DNA from: Bacteroides sp. | GTDB lineage: Bacteria; Bacteroidota; Bacteroidia; Bacteroidales; Bacteroidaceae | DNA length: 55,164 nucleotides | NCBI GenBank assembly: GCA_030152865.1 | Contig: JASLIW010000035.1 | Span: 1 to 55,164, forward strand | Reading direction: 5' to 3' | Part shown: positions 25,703-33,458 of the stretch, in pieces | How the letters are laid out: every line of letters starts with the position of its first letter | How positions within the stretch are numbered: position 1 is the first letter of the stretch | Notes under the pieces: model-generated | Database searches by the model: none | Told to the model about the DNA's origin: nothing | What the model saw: the letters and a program-made list of their open reading frames with translations, nothing else | Made by a program: the position numbers and the translations under genes

Positions 25703-27361
25703 ATGAGTAAGAAGAAAAATTCCGTATTTACCCCTCTAATTGCTGCCCTAGGTGTAGTAATAGGTATATTAATAGGCGCCTATTACTCATCTCCCAACAA
25801 GAGCAATATATTTGTTACACAGAACCCAACAAATAAACTCACCAACATATTACGTATCATAGATGAGAAGTATGTAGATACAGTGAATATGAAAAATTTG
25901 GTGGAAGATGCTCTTCCTCATATCATCTCTGAGTTAGACCCACACAGCATCTATATACCTAAGGTTTATGCCCAAGAAGTAAGCTCCGAGCTAGAAGGAA
26001 GCTTTAGTGGCATAGGTGTACAATTTACCATTCAACAAGACACCATCTATGTCAATAGCGTGATCAAACAAGGCCCTGCTGAAGAGGTGGGGATTATTGC
26101 TGGAGACCGGATTGTTATGGTGGACGACAGCTTATTTGTTGGAAAAGTAGTTACAAACAAATCAGCGATGAAGACACTTAAGGGACCTAGAGGTACAAAA
26201 GTAAAACTTGGTATCTTGCGCCAAGGAGAGCCTGAGCTGCTCAACTTTGTTGTAACTCGTGGAGATATTCCTCAAAACACTATTGATGCCACCTACATGA
26301 TTGATGAGAAGTACGGCTACATTCAGCTCAGTAAGTTTGGTAGAACAACCTATGTAGAGCTGATCAATTCCATGGCCTTGCTACTCTACCAGAACAGCAA
26401 AGGTATTATCATAGACCTTCGTGGCAACAAAGGAGGCTACCTAGATATTGTGGTAAAAATAGTCAATGAGTTCTTACCTAAAGATCGCTTGATTGTCTTT
26501 ACTGAGGGTAGAAGTATGATAAGACAGGATATTTACTCCAACGGCTCTGGAGGTTTCCAAGACATCCCATTAATCTTACTTATCGATGAAGCTTCGGCCT
26601 CATCAAGCGAGATTTTTGCTGCGGCCATACAAGATAACGACCGAGGTACGATTATTGGTCGCCGATCATACGGCAAAGGCCTCGTACAGCAAGAAATGGC
26701 TTTTAATGACAGCTCACTACTTCGACTGACTATTGCCAAATACTACACTCCATCTGGCCGTTCTATCCAAAAGCCCTACACAAAGGGAGATAGCCGTAGC
26801 TATGAGATGGATTTACTCAATCGCTTTGAACATGGTGAACTCTACTCCAAAGACAGCATTAAGATGGATGAGAACCTACTCTACCACACACGTAATGGAC
26901 GCCCTGTTTATGGTGGCGGTGGTGTGATGCCTGATATTTTTGTTCCCCAAGAGCCTATTGAAGCCAATAGCTACTTAACAGAGATTTTGAGAAGAGGACT
27001 AATCATTCAGTTTAGCTTTCAGTACACCGACAAAAACAGGGAGAAACTTGCTACTTATGAATCAGAAGAGGAGCTCGAAAAGTATCTCAAGAAACAATAC
27101 ATTACCGAACGTTTCATTCAGTTTGCCCAAAATAAAGGGGTGAAAAGGAGAAATAACCTCATCTATAAGTCTAGAGATCTTATAGAGAAAAGCTTAATCA
27201 GCAACATTATCTACAACATACTAGGTATGGAAGCGCACATTAAGTTTCTCAACAAAACGGATGATACTGTATTGAAAGCTATTGAGGTGCTGGACAACGA
27301 GGAGTCATTCCCGCAAGCACCTACAGAAAACAAGGAGAGTCATGAAAGCCAAGAGGCATAA
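25703..27361 (+). CDS. C-terminal processing protease (S41, CtpA-like)
   Basis: This 552-residue periplasmic serine protease is anchored by an N-terminal membrane helix (about 10-27). A PDZ domain (about 95-180, with FSGIGVQFTIQQD and GDRIVMVDD) precedes the S41 catalytic domain. The catalytic serine is in EASASSSEIFAAA near residue 299 and the lysine in RRSYGKGLVQQ near residue 326. The C-terminal 150 residues are helical and extra relative to the minimal protease, as often seen in Bacteroidota. Its last 20 bp overlap the following 5-formyl-THF cyclo-ligase gene. Confidence 0.93.
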   Translation: MSKKKNSVFTPLIAALGVVIGILIGAYYSSPNKSNIFVTQNPTNKLTNILRIIDEKYVDTVNMKNLVEDALPHIISELDPHSIYIPKVYAQEVSSELEGSFSGIGVQFTIQQDTIYVNSVIKQGPAEEVGIIAGDRIVMVDDSLFVGKVVTNKSAMKTLKGPRGTKVKLGILRQGEPELLNFVVTRGDIPQNTIDATYMIDEKYGYIQLSKFGRTTYVELINSMALLLYQNSKGIIIDLRGNKGGYLDIVVKIVNEFLPKDRLIVFTEGRSMIRQDIYSNGSGGFQDIPLILLIDEASASSSEIFAAAIQDNDRGTIIGRRSYGKGLVQQEMAFNDSSLLRLTIAKYYTPSGRSIQKPYTKGDSRSYEMDLLNRFEHGELYSKDSIKMDENLLYHTRNGRPVYGGGGVMPDIFVPQEPIEANSYLTEILRRGLIIQFSFQYTDKNREKLATYESEEELEKYLKKQYITERFIQFAQNKGVKRRNNLIYKSRDLIEKSLISNIIYNILGMEAHIKFLNKTDDTVLKAIEVLDNEESFPQAPTENKESHESQEA

Positions 27362-27893
27362 GCAAGCCTTACGAAAACAGATTAAAGAGCTAAAGCAGCA
27401 CCACTCTAAGGAGCAGCTGCAAGCTTATTCAGAAGATATCATTCAACTGTTGTGCTGTGAGCCCGTAGTGGCTCAAGCAGAAACAGTTTTGCTCTATTAT
27501 TCCCTTCCCGACGAGGTATATACACACGACTTAGTAAACGATTGGAGCAAACACAAGCAGGTTATACTACCCGTTGTAGTAGGTGATGAGTTGGAGTTAA
27601 GAAGATATACCGGTCCGCAAGATTTAACACAAGGTGCTTACGGTATTTGGGAGCCTAGTGGAGAGCTCTTTACTAATTATGAAGAGATTGACTTTGTACT
27701 AGTACCAGGAGTGGCATTTGATGCATTAGGTAATCGATTGGGACGAGGTAAGGGATATTACGATAAAACACTGCCCAAAATAAGGGCTTATAAAATGGGG
27801 ATTTGCTTTCCTTTCCAGTACTTAGGCGACAAATTAATCCCTACAGAAAGTACTGATATTAGCATGGATAAGGTTCTTACGTGGAAAGAGTAA
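27342..27893 (+). CDS. 5-formyltetrahydrofolate cyclo-ligase
   Basis: This enzyme converts 5-formyl-THF to 5,10-methenyl-THF with ATP. I set the start at ATG 27342 (183 residues), where the family pattern KQALRKQIKEL begins; translation further upstream in this frame is just the protease gene read in another frame. The signature GNRLGRGKGYYDKTL lies near residues 130-144, and DFVLVPGVAFD precedes it. The 20-bp overlap with the protease gene implies translational coupling. It converges on the DUF721 gene with an 8-bp gap and no terminator. Confidence 0.93.
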   Translation: MKAKRHKQALRKQIKELKQHHSKEQLQAYSEDIIQLLCCEPVVAQAETVLLYYSLPDEVYTHDLVNDWSKHKQVILPVVVGDELELRRYTGPQDLTQGAYGIWEPSGELFTNYEEIDFVLVPGVAFDALGNRLGRGKGYYDKTLPKIRAYKMGICFPFQYLGDKLIPTESTDISMDKVLTWKE

Positions 27894-27901
27894 AGAAGTA
27901 T

Positions 27902-28192
27902 TTACCTGAAAATAATATTGTTAATCACATTGGCTCCTACCTCTTCATTGAGCTTACGAATGAGAAGCTCTCTTCCCATCATTAACTCTTGGCGTAGCAC
28001 GGCCGAAGATAAATGTACATACAAAACCTGATTCTTAATATAGATTTTACGCGTATAGCGTGCCATAGTAGGACCTAACACTTTGGGCCACAAATCGAGT
28101 AGCCGCTGTTCGTTTAGAGGGGACTCTAAGCTATTCTGACGCAGAAATCGACGTAGTACATCTCCTATCTGCTCTGCATTATTTCTTCTCAT
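27902..28192 (-). CDS. DUF721 (DciA-like) protein
   Basis: This is a 96-residue protein of the DUF721 family, which in other bacteria includes DciA, a loader of the replicative helicase. Landmarks are the opening helix IGDVLRRFLRQN, LWPKVLGPTMARYTRKIYIKNQVLYVHLSSAVLRQEL, and LIRKLNEEVG near the end. Its start overlaps recF by 14 bp, a common pairing in bacteria that ties it to DNA replication or repair. Whether it acts as a helicase loader here is inference; Bacteroidota may use a different loader. Confidence 0.88.
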   Translation of the reverse strand: MRRNNAEQIGDVLRRFLRQNSLESPLNEQRLLDLWPKVLGPTMARYTRKIYIKNQVLYVHLSSAVLRQELMMGRELLIRKLNEEVGANVINNIIFR

Positions 28193-29297
28193 TATTCTCC
28201 TCCAATAATTCTACAGCACCTTCATTTACCATAAACAACTTATAATCGCCTCCTACTGTATGCAGGATATCTTCAAGGTGACTTCGGTTCGTATCAGTAA
28301 TAAATATTTGGCCAAACTCATCGCTTGCCACTAAGCGCATAATCTGTTCCACGCGCTTGGCATCTAACTTATCAAATATATCATCCAATAGCAAAAGAGG
28401 AACCCGATTATTGGTCTTACGCAAAAAAGAAAACTGAGCGAGCTTCAATGCAACTAAGAAAGTCTTGTTCTGCCCCTGTGAACCCTCCTTCTTGATTAGC
28501 ACTTCACCCAAAGACATGATTAGATCATCTTTATGCACTCCCTTGAGTGAGTAACCCATAATTAGGTCACGGGCACGGCTCTCTTTAAGCAGCTGAACTA
28601 AGCTGCCCTCCTCCAAATCCGACTTGTATTCTAAAGAAACCTTTTCTTGATCTTGGGAGATGGCTGAATAATACTCCTGAAATAAAGGTACGAACTCGGT
28701 AATGAACTGCTGACGGCGATCATGTATGAGCTGACCAGTATCGGCCATAATCCCTTCGAGTACTTCAAAAAGCTGATGATCTACAGGACCTTCACTTTTT
28801 AGCAAACTATTTCGCTGTTTGTTGGTCTTGTTGTATTGGATGAGGGCTGTCAGGTACTCCTTATCATATTGGGAAATGACAAGGTCCATAAATTTGCGAC
28901 GTTCATCACTCCCTCCATCAATCAAAATTGAATCATCAGGAGACACCATCACCAAAGGGATAAGTCCGATGTGATCGGATAGGCGCGTGTACTCTTTTTT
29001 ATTTCTTTTAAACTGTTTTTTGCGCCTACGCTTCAATCCACAATATACCTCTTCCACCAAGTCATCGGGACTATCGTAAAAGCCTTGAATTACAAAAAAA
29101 TCCTCCCCATGACGGATATTTTGTGAATCGATGGGATTTCTCGAACTCTTACAAAAGGAGAGGTAATATATGGCATCAAGAATATTAGTCTTTCCCATTC
29201 CGTTAGCACCCAAAAAGCAATTTAGCTTATCGGATAAGTCTAACTCAACCTCTTCTAAGTTTTTGTAATTCAGTACGGATATATGTGTTATAGTCAT
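28179..29297 (-). CDS. recF: DNA replication and repair protein RecF
   Basis: RecF is an SMC-like ATPase that helps load RecA at gaps. The 372 residues match the family. Walker A GANGMGKTN is at residues 30-38, the conserved KSSRNP/DSQNIRHGE region near 55, the ABC-like signature SQGQNKTFLVALKLAQF near 275, and Walker B VPLLLLDDIFDKLD near 305. The DUF721 gene follows with a 14-bp overlap. The promoter at 29316-29345 is divergent from that of the TPR gene. Confidence 0.95.
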   Translation of the reverse strand: MTITHISVLNYKNLEEVELDLSDKLNCFLGANGMGKTNILDAIYYLSFCKSSRNPIDSQNIRHGEDFFVIQGFYDSPDDLVEEVYCGLKRRRKKQFKRNKKEYTRLSDHIGLIPLVMVSPDDSILIDGGSDERRKFMDLVISQYDKEYLTALIQYNKTNKQRNSLLKSEGPVDHQLFEVLEGIMADTGQLIHDRRQQFITEFVPLFQEYYSAISQDQEKVSLEYKSDLEEGSLVQLLKESRARDLIMGYSLKGVHKDDLIMSLGEVLIKKEGSQGQNKTFLVALKLAQFSFLRKTNNRVPLLLLDDIFDKLDAKRVEQIMRLVASDEFGQIFITDTNRSHLEDILHTVGGDYKLFMVNEGAVELLEENNEKK

Positions 29298-29315
29298 TTT
29301 TTCAATCTTGATTCA

Positions 29316-29345
29316 CAAAATTAATAAGAAATCCATGCATTCAAA
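29316..29345 (-). promoter_or_regulatory. Promoter of recF
   Basis: On the minus strand a TTTG element (29345-29342) is followed after 18 bp by TAATTTTG (29323-29316), the Bacteroidota -7 form, about 18 bp before the recF start codon. The spacer is slightly short. Confidence 0.55.
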
Positions 29346-29374
29346 CCCAGCAATGAAAAAAGATAGAACTAATA

Positions 29375-29406
29375 TTTCATTTATTTCTATAAAAAAAGTA
29401 CTTTTG
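29375..29406 (+). promoter_or_regulatory. Promoter of the TPR protein gene
   Basis: A TTTC -33-like element (29375-29378), a 20-bp spacer and a full TACTTTTG -7 element (29399-29406) lie 43 bp before the start codon. Confidence 0.6.
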
Positions 29407-29449
29407 CTAACCAATACACGAATTAGAAACAAATATAATATAGAATATA

Positions 29450-30133
29450 ATGACAAAGCAAAAAAATCACAAGAGCGAAGTGAATATTGAAGAAGCTCTT
29501 TCAACCTCAGAAGCTTTTCTTGTAAAGAATAAGAAGAATCTGATTGGCGGCTTAATTGCAATAATTCTCATCATTGCTGGAGTTATGGTTTACAAAAATG
29601 TATATGCAGCTCCTAAAGAGAAGAAAGCTCAGGCAGCTATCTTTCTAGGAGAACAATACTTCAACAATGCACAATACGAACTAGCTCTTCATGGTGATAG
29701 TATTCGTTTTGATGGATTACTCCGTGTAGCTGACCAATTTAGTGGAACAAAAACAGCTAATTTAGCCAACTACTACATCGGCTTATCGTATGGTAACTTA
29801 GGCCAGTATAAAGAAGCAATCCAATACCTCGAAAAGTTCAAAGCAAAAGATCAGATGGTTTATCCAGCAAGCCGAGTAGCCTTAGGTAATTACTACGCTG
29901 AGCTAGACAACCTAGACAAAGCAATCGCTACGCTAAAAGATGCAGCTAAACTAGCTGACAACTTAACGATTAGTGCAACAGCTTTACGCCAAGCAGGAGT
30001 TCTGCTAGAAAAGCAAGGAAAGTTTAAAGAAGCTGCTGAACTCTATCAAACGGTAAAAGACAAGTATTTCCAATCTCCAGTAGCTATGGATATTGATAAA
30101 TACATCGAGAGAGCTAAAGCTCAAATGAATTAA
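29450..30133 (+). CDS. Membrane-anchored TPR protein (YfgM-like)
   Basis: This 227-residue protein has a charged N-terminus, one membrane segment at about 32-50 (LIGGLIAIILIIAGVMVYK), and a periplasmic domain of about four tetratricopeptide repeats (NLANYYIGLSYGNLGQYKEAIQYLEKF and similar at about 95-215). The layout resembles YfgM, an ancillary subunit of the secretion translocon that holds periplasmic chaperones, but TPR proteins are too general to fix the role. It is followed by a terminator and then ribH, a gene order common in Bacteroidales. Confidence 0.82.
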   Translation: MTKQKNHKSEVNIEEALSTSEAFLVKNKKNLIGGLIAIILIIAGVMVYKNVYAAPKEKKAQAAIFLGEQYFNNAQYELALHGDSIRFDGLLRVADQFSGTKTANLANYYIGLSYGNLGQYKEAIQYLEKFKAKDQMVYPASRVALGNYYAELDNLDKAIATLKDAAKLADNLTISATALRQAGVLLEKQGKFKEAAELYQTVKDKYFQSPVAMDIDKYIERAKAQMN

Positions 30134-30161
30134 TGAGATTTAATTAAATATATTAGCTTAT

Positions 30162-30197
30162 AAAAGCTACCTCATCTATCTTTGAGGTAGCTTTTTT
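30162..30197 (+). terminator. Terminator after the TPR gene
   Basis: A perfect 13-bp stem (30162-30174 with 30183-30195) of AAAAGCTACCTCA has an 8-base loop and a T run of seven, 28 bp after the stop codon. Confidence 0.9.
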
Positions 30198-30225
30198 TAA
30201 ATGGACTACTAAATAACAAATTACA

Positions 30226-30720
30226 ATGGCAACAGCTTTTCACAACTTATCAGATTACGATCCAACTCAAGTACCTAGTGCTAAAGAAATGAAGTTTGGT
30301 ATTGTGGTATCTGAATGGAATGAAAATATTACAGGTGCTCTACTAGAAGGTGCAGTTGAAACACTTAAAAAACAAGGAGCTCAAGAAGAAAACATCCTAA
30401 TTAAGCCAGTTCCCGGAAGCTTTGAGCTTACATTTGGTGCAAATCAATTCATCCAACACACAGATGTAGATGCAGTAATTGTTTTAGGCTGCGTAATTCG
30501 TGGAGAAACTCCACATTTCGATTATGTATGCGAAGGAGTGACTCAAGGAATCACAACACTCAACGAAACAGGCAATGTACCAGTCATTTACGGTTTAGTA
30601 ACTACTGAAAATATGCAGCAAGCCATAGATCGAGCTGGAGGTAAACTAGGCAACAAAGGCGATGAATGTGCAATTACAGCAATAAAAATGATTGATTTAT
30701 TTTGGAGTTTTAAAAAATAG
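30226..30720 (+). CDS. ribH: 6,7-dimethyl-8-ribityllumazine synthase
   Basis: RibH condenses a ribityl-aminopyrimidine with dihydroxybutanone phosphate to lumazine, the penultimate step to riboflavin. The 164 residues match the family and contain SEWNENIT (substrate binding), PGSFELTFGANQF, VIVLGCVIRGETPHFDYV (catalytic His near residue 99) and PVIYGLVTTENMQQAIDRAGG. No other riboflavin gene is in the window, and no FMN riboswitch is visible in the short gap before it. The promoter of the downstream tRNA genes overlaps the last codons. Confidence 0.96.
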   Translation: MATAFHNLSDYDPTQVPSAKEMKFGIVVSEWNENITGALLEGAVETLKKQGAQEENILIKPVPGSFELTFGANQFIQHTDVDAVIVLGCVIRGETPHFDYVCEGVTQGITTLNETGNVPVIYGLVTTENMQQAIDRAGGKLGNKGDECAITAIKMIDLFWSFKK

Positions 30721-30731
30721 ATTTATCTTTG
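30701..30731 (+). promoter_or_regulatory. Promoter of the tRNA-Tyr/tRNA-Gly unit
   Basis: TTTG (30701-30704), a 19-bp spacer and TATCTTTG (30724-30731) match the Bacteroidota consensus, 41 bp before tRNA-Tyr. The -33 element lies inside the last codons of ribH. Confidence 0.7.
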
Positions 30732-30772
30732 CAAGCGCAATAAAGGAAGTAAACCTTGTAAAAACAATAAGG

Positions 30773-30858
30773 GGGCAAATACCAGAGTGGCCAAATGGGG
30801 CAGACTGTAAATCTGCTGGCTTACGCCTTCGGTGGTTCGAATCCATCTTTGCCCACCA
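30773..30858 (+). tRNA. tRNA-Tyr (GTA), CCA encoded
   Basis: A type II tRNA with a long variable arm. The acceptor GGGCAAA pairs with TTTGCCC, the anticodon stem GCAGA/TCTGC holds loop CTGTAAA with anticodon GTA at 30807-30809, and the T-loop GGTTCGAATCC is standard. The discriminator A and CCA end are encoded. tRNA-Gly follows 6 bp later in the same unit. Confidence 0.96.
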
Positions 30859-30864
30859 TATATT

Positions 30865-30937
30865 GCGGAAGTAGCTCAGTTGATAGAGCATTAGCCTTCC
30901 AAGCTGAGGGTCGCGGGTTTGAGCCCCGTCTTCCGCT
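30865..30937 (+). tRNA. tRNA-Gly (TCC)
   Basis: A 73-base cloverleaf: acceptor GCGGAAG/CTTCCGC, D arm GCTCAGTTGATAGAGC, anticodon TCC at 30898-30900 in loop CTTCCAA, T-loop GGGTTTGAGCC. The 3' CCA is not encoded, unlike the neighbouring tRNA-Tyr. A strong terminator follows 6 bp later. Confidence 0.95.
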
Positions 30938-30943
30938 CTAGTG

Positions 30944-30978
30944 AGAGGATCTAAGTTAACTTAGATCCTCTTTTTTTA
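30944..30978 (+). terminator. Terminator of the tRNA unit
   Basis: A perfect 28-bp palindrome (30944-30971, AGAGGATCTAAGTT and its complement) runs into seven T residues right after tRNA-Gly. Confidence 0.93.
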
Positions 30979-31029
30979 TTATACTATGGCAACACCAGCA
31001 TTTGAGATAAACACTTAATAAGTTTAGTC

Positions 31030-32259
31030 ATGAAGCATGTCTTAAATCTAATTCACAAACCAATTCCCGTAATTAAAATAGGTATTATCGGTGTAGGCAA
31101 TCGTGGCTTGGCTACACTCAAGAGATATATGGACTTAGATCTAGAAGGTATTGAGTTTATTGGTCTCTCCGACTTAGATCCGAGCAATCTAGATCAAGCT
31201 CAAGCAATTTTAAAAGCACACCAGTTAGCTCCTGCTCAGACCTATTGTAGCTCTACAGGCTGGATGAAGCTCTGTGAGCATCCTGACATCAACCTTATAC
31301 TCATCTGCACAGATTGGTTAAGTCATGCGCCTATTGGGGTATATGCCATGGAGCAAGGCAAGCACGTAGCTATTGAGGTACCTATAGCCATCACGGTAGA
31401 TGAATGCTGGCAACTTGTGGAAACAGCGGAGCGCACGCAAAGGCATTGTACCATGCTTGAAAACTGCTGTTATGACCCGTTTACACTCACCATCAACAAT
31501 ATGGTAAAACAAGGTGTCCTAGGCGACATCAGCCATGTAGAAGGAGCTTACATACATGATTTGAGAGCAGAACACTTCAAAAGCCAAAAAGAAGGAGGTT
31601 TTCACAACAACTGGAATCAAAAATACTGCATGGAACATACGGGCAACCCCTACCCTACACATGGACTAGGACCTCTCTGCCAGCTACTAGATATTCACCG
31701 CAGCGACCGACTCAAAAGCTTAGTATCTCTCTCATCTCAGCAAAAAGGGATGCAAGAGTTTGCACAAGCTACCTTTGGACCTGATTCGCCAGAAGCACAA
31801 CTTCAGTATAAGGTAGGAGATATGAATACCACCTTGATTCAAACAGAAAACAACAAAACCATACTCCTCCAATACGGCATCTCGCTACCCAGACCCTACA
31901 GTCGTCTATTTACCGTTTGTGGGACTAAGGGTTTTGCCCAAAAATATCCCATACCTACCTTAAGCCTAGCTCCTCAAGGCGATACACCACTCCCACAAGA
32001 GGAAATGGAGCAACTACTCCAGAAGTATGAGCACCCCTTTGTGAGTCAAATAGGTAAGCCAGCTCAAAAAGCGGGCATCCAAAACAGCATGAACTACATG
32101 ATGGACTACCGACTCATCTACTGCCTGCAACAAGGACTCCCCCTAGACATTGACGTATATGATGCTGTAGAGTGGTCTTGTATTGCTGAACTATCAGAAC
32201 AGTCTGTCTTAAATGCGGGTAAACCCATAGAAATTCCTAACTTTCTACGCAAGAGATAA
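31030..32259 (+). CDS. Gfo/Idh/MocA-family protein, GH109-like
   Basis: This 409-residue protein has an N-terminal NAD-binding Rossmann fold (IGIIGVGNRGLA at about 18-29), AIEVPIAITVDE near residue 118, and C-terminal features of the GH109 alpha-N-acetylgalactosaminidases: TMLENCCYD near 140, EGAYIHDLR near 175, GNPYPTHGLGP near 208 and LPLDIDVYDAVEWS near 375. GH109 enzymes use NAD in a redox-assisted hydrolysis. Unlike many GH109 members it has no signal peptide, so it should act in the cytoplasm. A plain sugar dehydrogenase is the alternative. It is 9 bp ahead of an ABC ATPase gene, an unexplained pairing. Confidence 0.8.
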   Translation: MKHVLNLIHKPIPVIKIGIIGVGNRGLATLKRYMDLDLEGIEFIGLSDLDPSNLDQAQAILKAHQLAPAQTYCSSTGWMKLCEHPDINLILICTDWLSHAPIGVYAMEQGKHVAIEVPIAITVDECWQLVETAERTQRHCTMLENCCYDPFTLTINNMVKQGVLGDISHVEGAYIHDLRAEHFKSQKEGGFHNNWNQKYCMEHTGNPYPTHGLGPLCQLLDIHRSDRLKSLVSLSSQQKGMQEFAQATFGPDSPEAQLQYKVGDMNTTLIQTENNKTILLQYGISLPRPYSRLFTVCGTKGFAQKYPIPTLSLAPQGDTPLPQEEMEQLLQKYEHPFVSQIGKPAQKAGIQNSMNYMMDYRLIYCLQQGLPLDIDVYDAVEWSCIAELSEQSVLNAGKPIEIPNFLRKR

Positions 32260-32268
32260 AAAGCAGCT

Positions 32269-33270
32269 ATGAGCATCCAACTTCATCAAGTAGAAATAGG
32301 CTACCTCAAAGGGAAGCACAAAACCCCAGTTTTGTCACAAATAGACAAGCAGCTCCAAGCAGGTGAACTGACTTGCTTACTCGGGGCAAATGGGGTAGGT
32401 AAATCTACACTACTCCGCACCTTAGCAGGTTTTCAGCCCAAGCTGGCTGGAAAAATTCATATCCAAGGGAAAGAGATAGATACCTACACACCCAAAAGTC
32501 TAGCTAAGGTCATTAGCATTGTTCTCACCCAGCGTCCCAAAGTATATAACATGAGCTCCTTTGAACTCGTAGCAACAGGAAGAACACCCTACACAGACTT
32601 TTGGGGCAAGCTTACAGCAGAAGATCACGCCATCATCCGTCAAGCCTTTCAAGAGGTGGGTATAGAGCAACTGAAAGACCGCTACATTGATACCCTAAGT
32701 GATGGAGAGCGCCAAAAAGTAATGATTGCTAAAGCCCTAGTCCAAGACACCCCTATCATCTTACTTGACGAGCCCACAGCTTTTCTAGATTACCCCAGTA
32801 AGGTTGAGATTATGCAACTATTGGCTCAGCTCGCCCATCAAAAGAATAAAACAATTTTACTCTCCACCCACGACATGGAACTCGCGTTTCAGGTGGCCGA
32901 CTACATCTGGTTGTTCAACAAAGACAAACAACTAATTACAGGCACACCTGAAGATTTAGCTATCGATGGACACTTCAATACTTTTTTCAAACACTCTGGG
33001 GTCTCTTTCAATACACAGAAAGGGCTTTTTATGGTCCACCACCCTCAGACTAAAAAAGTCTGGCTCAAAAAGGGAGGCCAGTATCAGGAGCTAATAGAAC
33101 GTGCCTTAGCTCGTAATGGCATAGAAATCTGTAAGAATCAGCGCACAGGTTTGACACAAATTGAAGTAGTAGATGAGCTTGTGTTTACGATCGGAATCAC
33201 CTTTAAAGACCAATCCAAACAGTTCGCTCACAGTATCAAAGAACTGCTCGCTTACAAAAACAACTTTTAA
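32269..33270 (+). CDS. FecE/BtuD-type ABC transporter ATP-binding protein
   Basis: This is a 333-residue ATPase of the iron-siderophore/cobalamin importer type. Walker A GANGVGKST is near residue 39, the Q-loop TQRPKVYNM near 86, the signature LSDGERQK near 143, Walker B IILLDEPTAFLD near 163 and the switch histidine in STHDMEL near 198. About 90 residues follow the canonical domain (from about 245, including GLFMVHHPQTKKVW), which is unusual length for FecE. No permease or binding-protein gene is adjacent, so partners must be encoded elsewhere. It follows the GH109-like gene by 9 bp. Confidence 0.88.
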   Translation: MSIQLHQVEIGYLKGKHKTPVLSQIDKQLQAGELTCLLGANGVGKSTLLRTLAGFQPKLAGKIHIQGKEIDTYTPKSLAKVISIVLTQRPKVYNMSSFELVATGRTPYTDFWGKLTAEDHAIIRQAFQEVGIEQLKDRYIDTLSDGERQKVMIAKALVQDTPIILLDEPTAFLDYPSKVEIMQLLAQLAHQKNKTILLSTHDMELAFQVADYIWLFNKDKQLITGTPEDLAIDGHFNTFFKHSGVSFNTQKGLFMVHHPQTKKVWLKKGGQYQELIERALARNGIEICKNQRTGLTQIEVVDELVFTIGITFKDQSKQFAHSIKELLAYKNNF

Positions 33271-33446
33271 GTTAAGGCAGCTCCATAAAAGGTCCTAGTG
33301 CCAAGCCTCATCAGACCCTGATCCAACAGGCAAAGGTCTAGGGCAGAACCACCCTAGTTCCCTGACCTATTGATTAGCTCTCCTAGCACAGCTAAAACTT
33401 AATATTTTCGTAACATTTTCTGCTCTACATTGTAATAAGGCTCCCT

Positions 33447-33454
33447 TATTTTTG
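33447..33454 (+). promoter_or_regulatory. -7 element directly before pstS
   Basis: TATTTTTG fits the Bacteroidota -7 element but ends only 4 bp before the pstS ATG (33459), which predicts a leaderless or nearly leaderless message. No TTTG lies at -33, as expected if a PhoB-type activator replaces it. The direct half-repeats TAACATT (33411-33417) and TACATT (33426-33431) lie in the right place but I cannot show they are a Pho box. Confidence 0.4.
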
Positions 33455-33458
33455 CTGT

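Noticed and set aside
29308..29490. Small plus-strand frame between recF and the TPR gene
   Set aside because: It covers the divergent promoters, is rich in Lys/Asn from A/T-rich DNA, and has no ribosome-binding site or family match.
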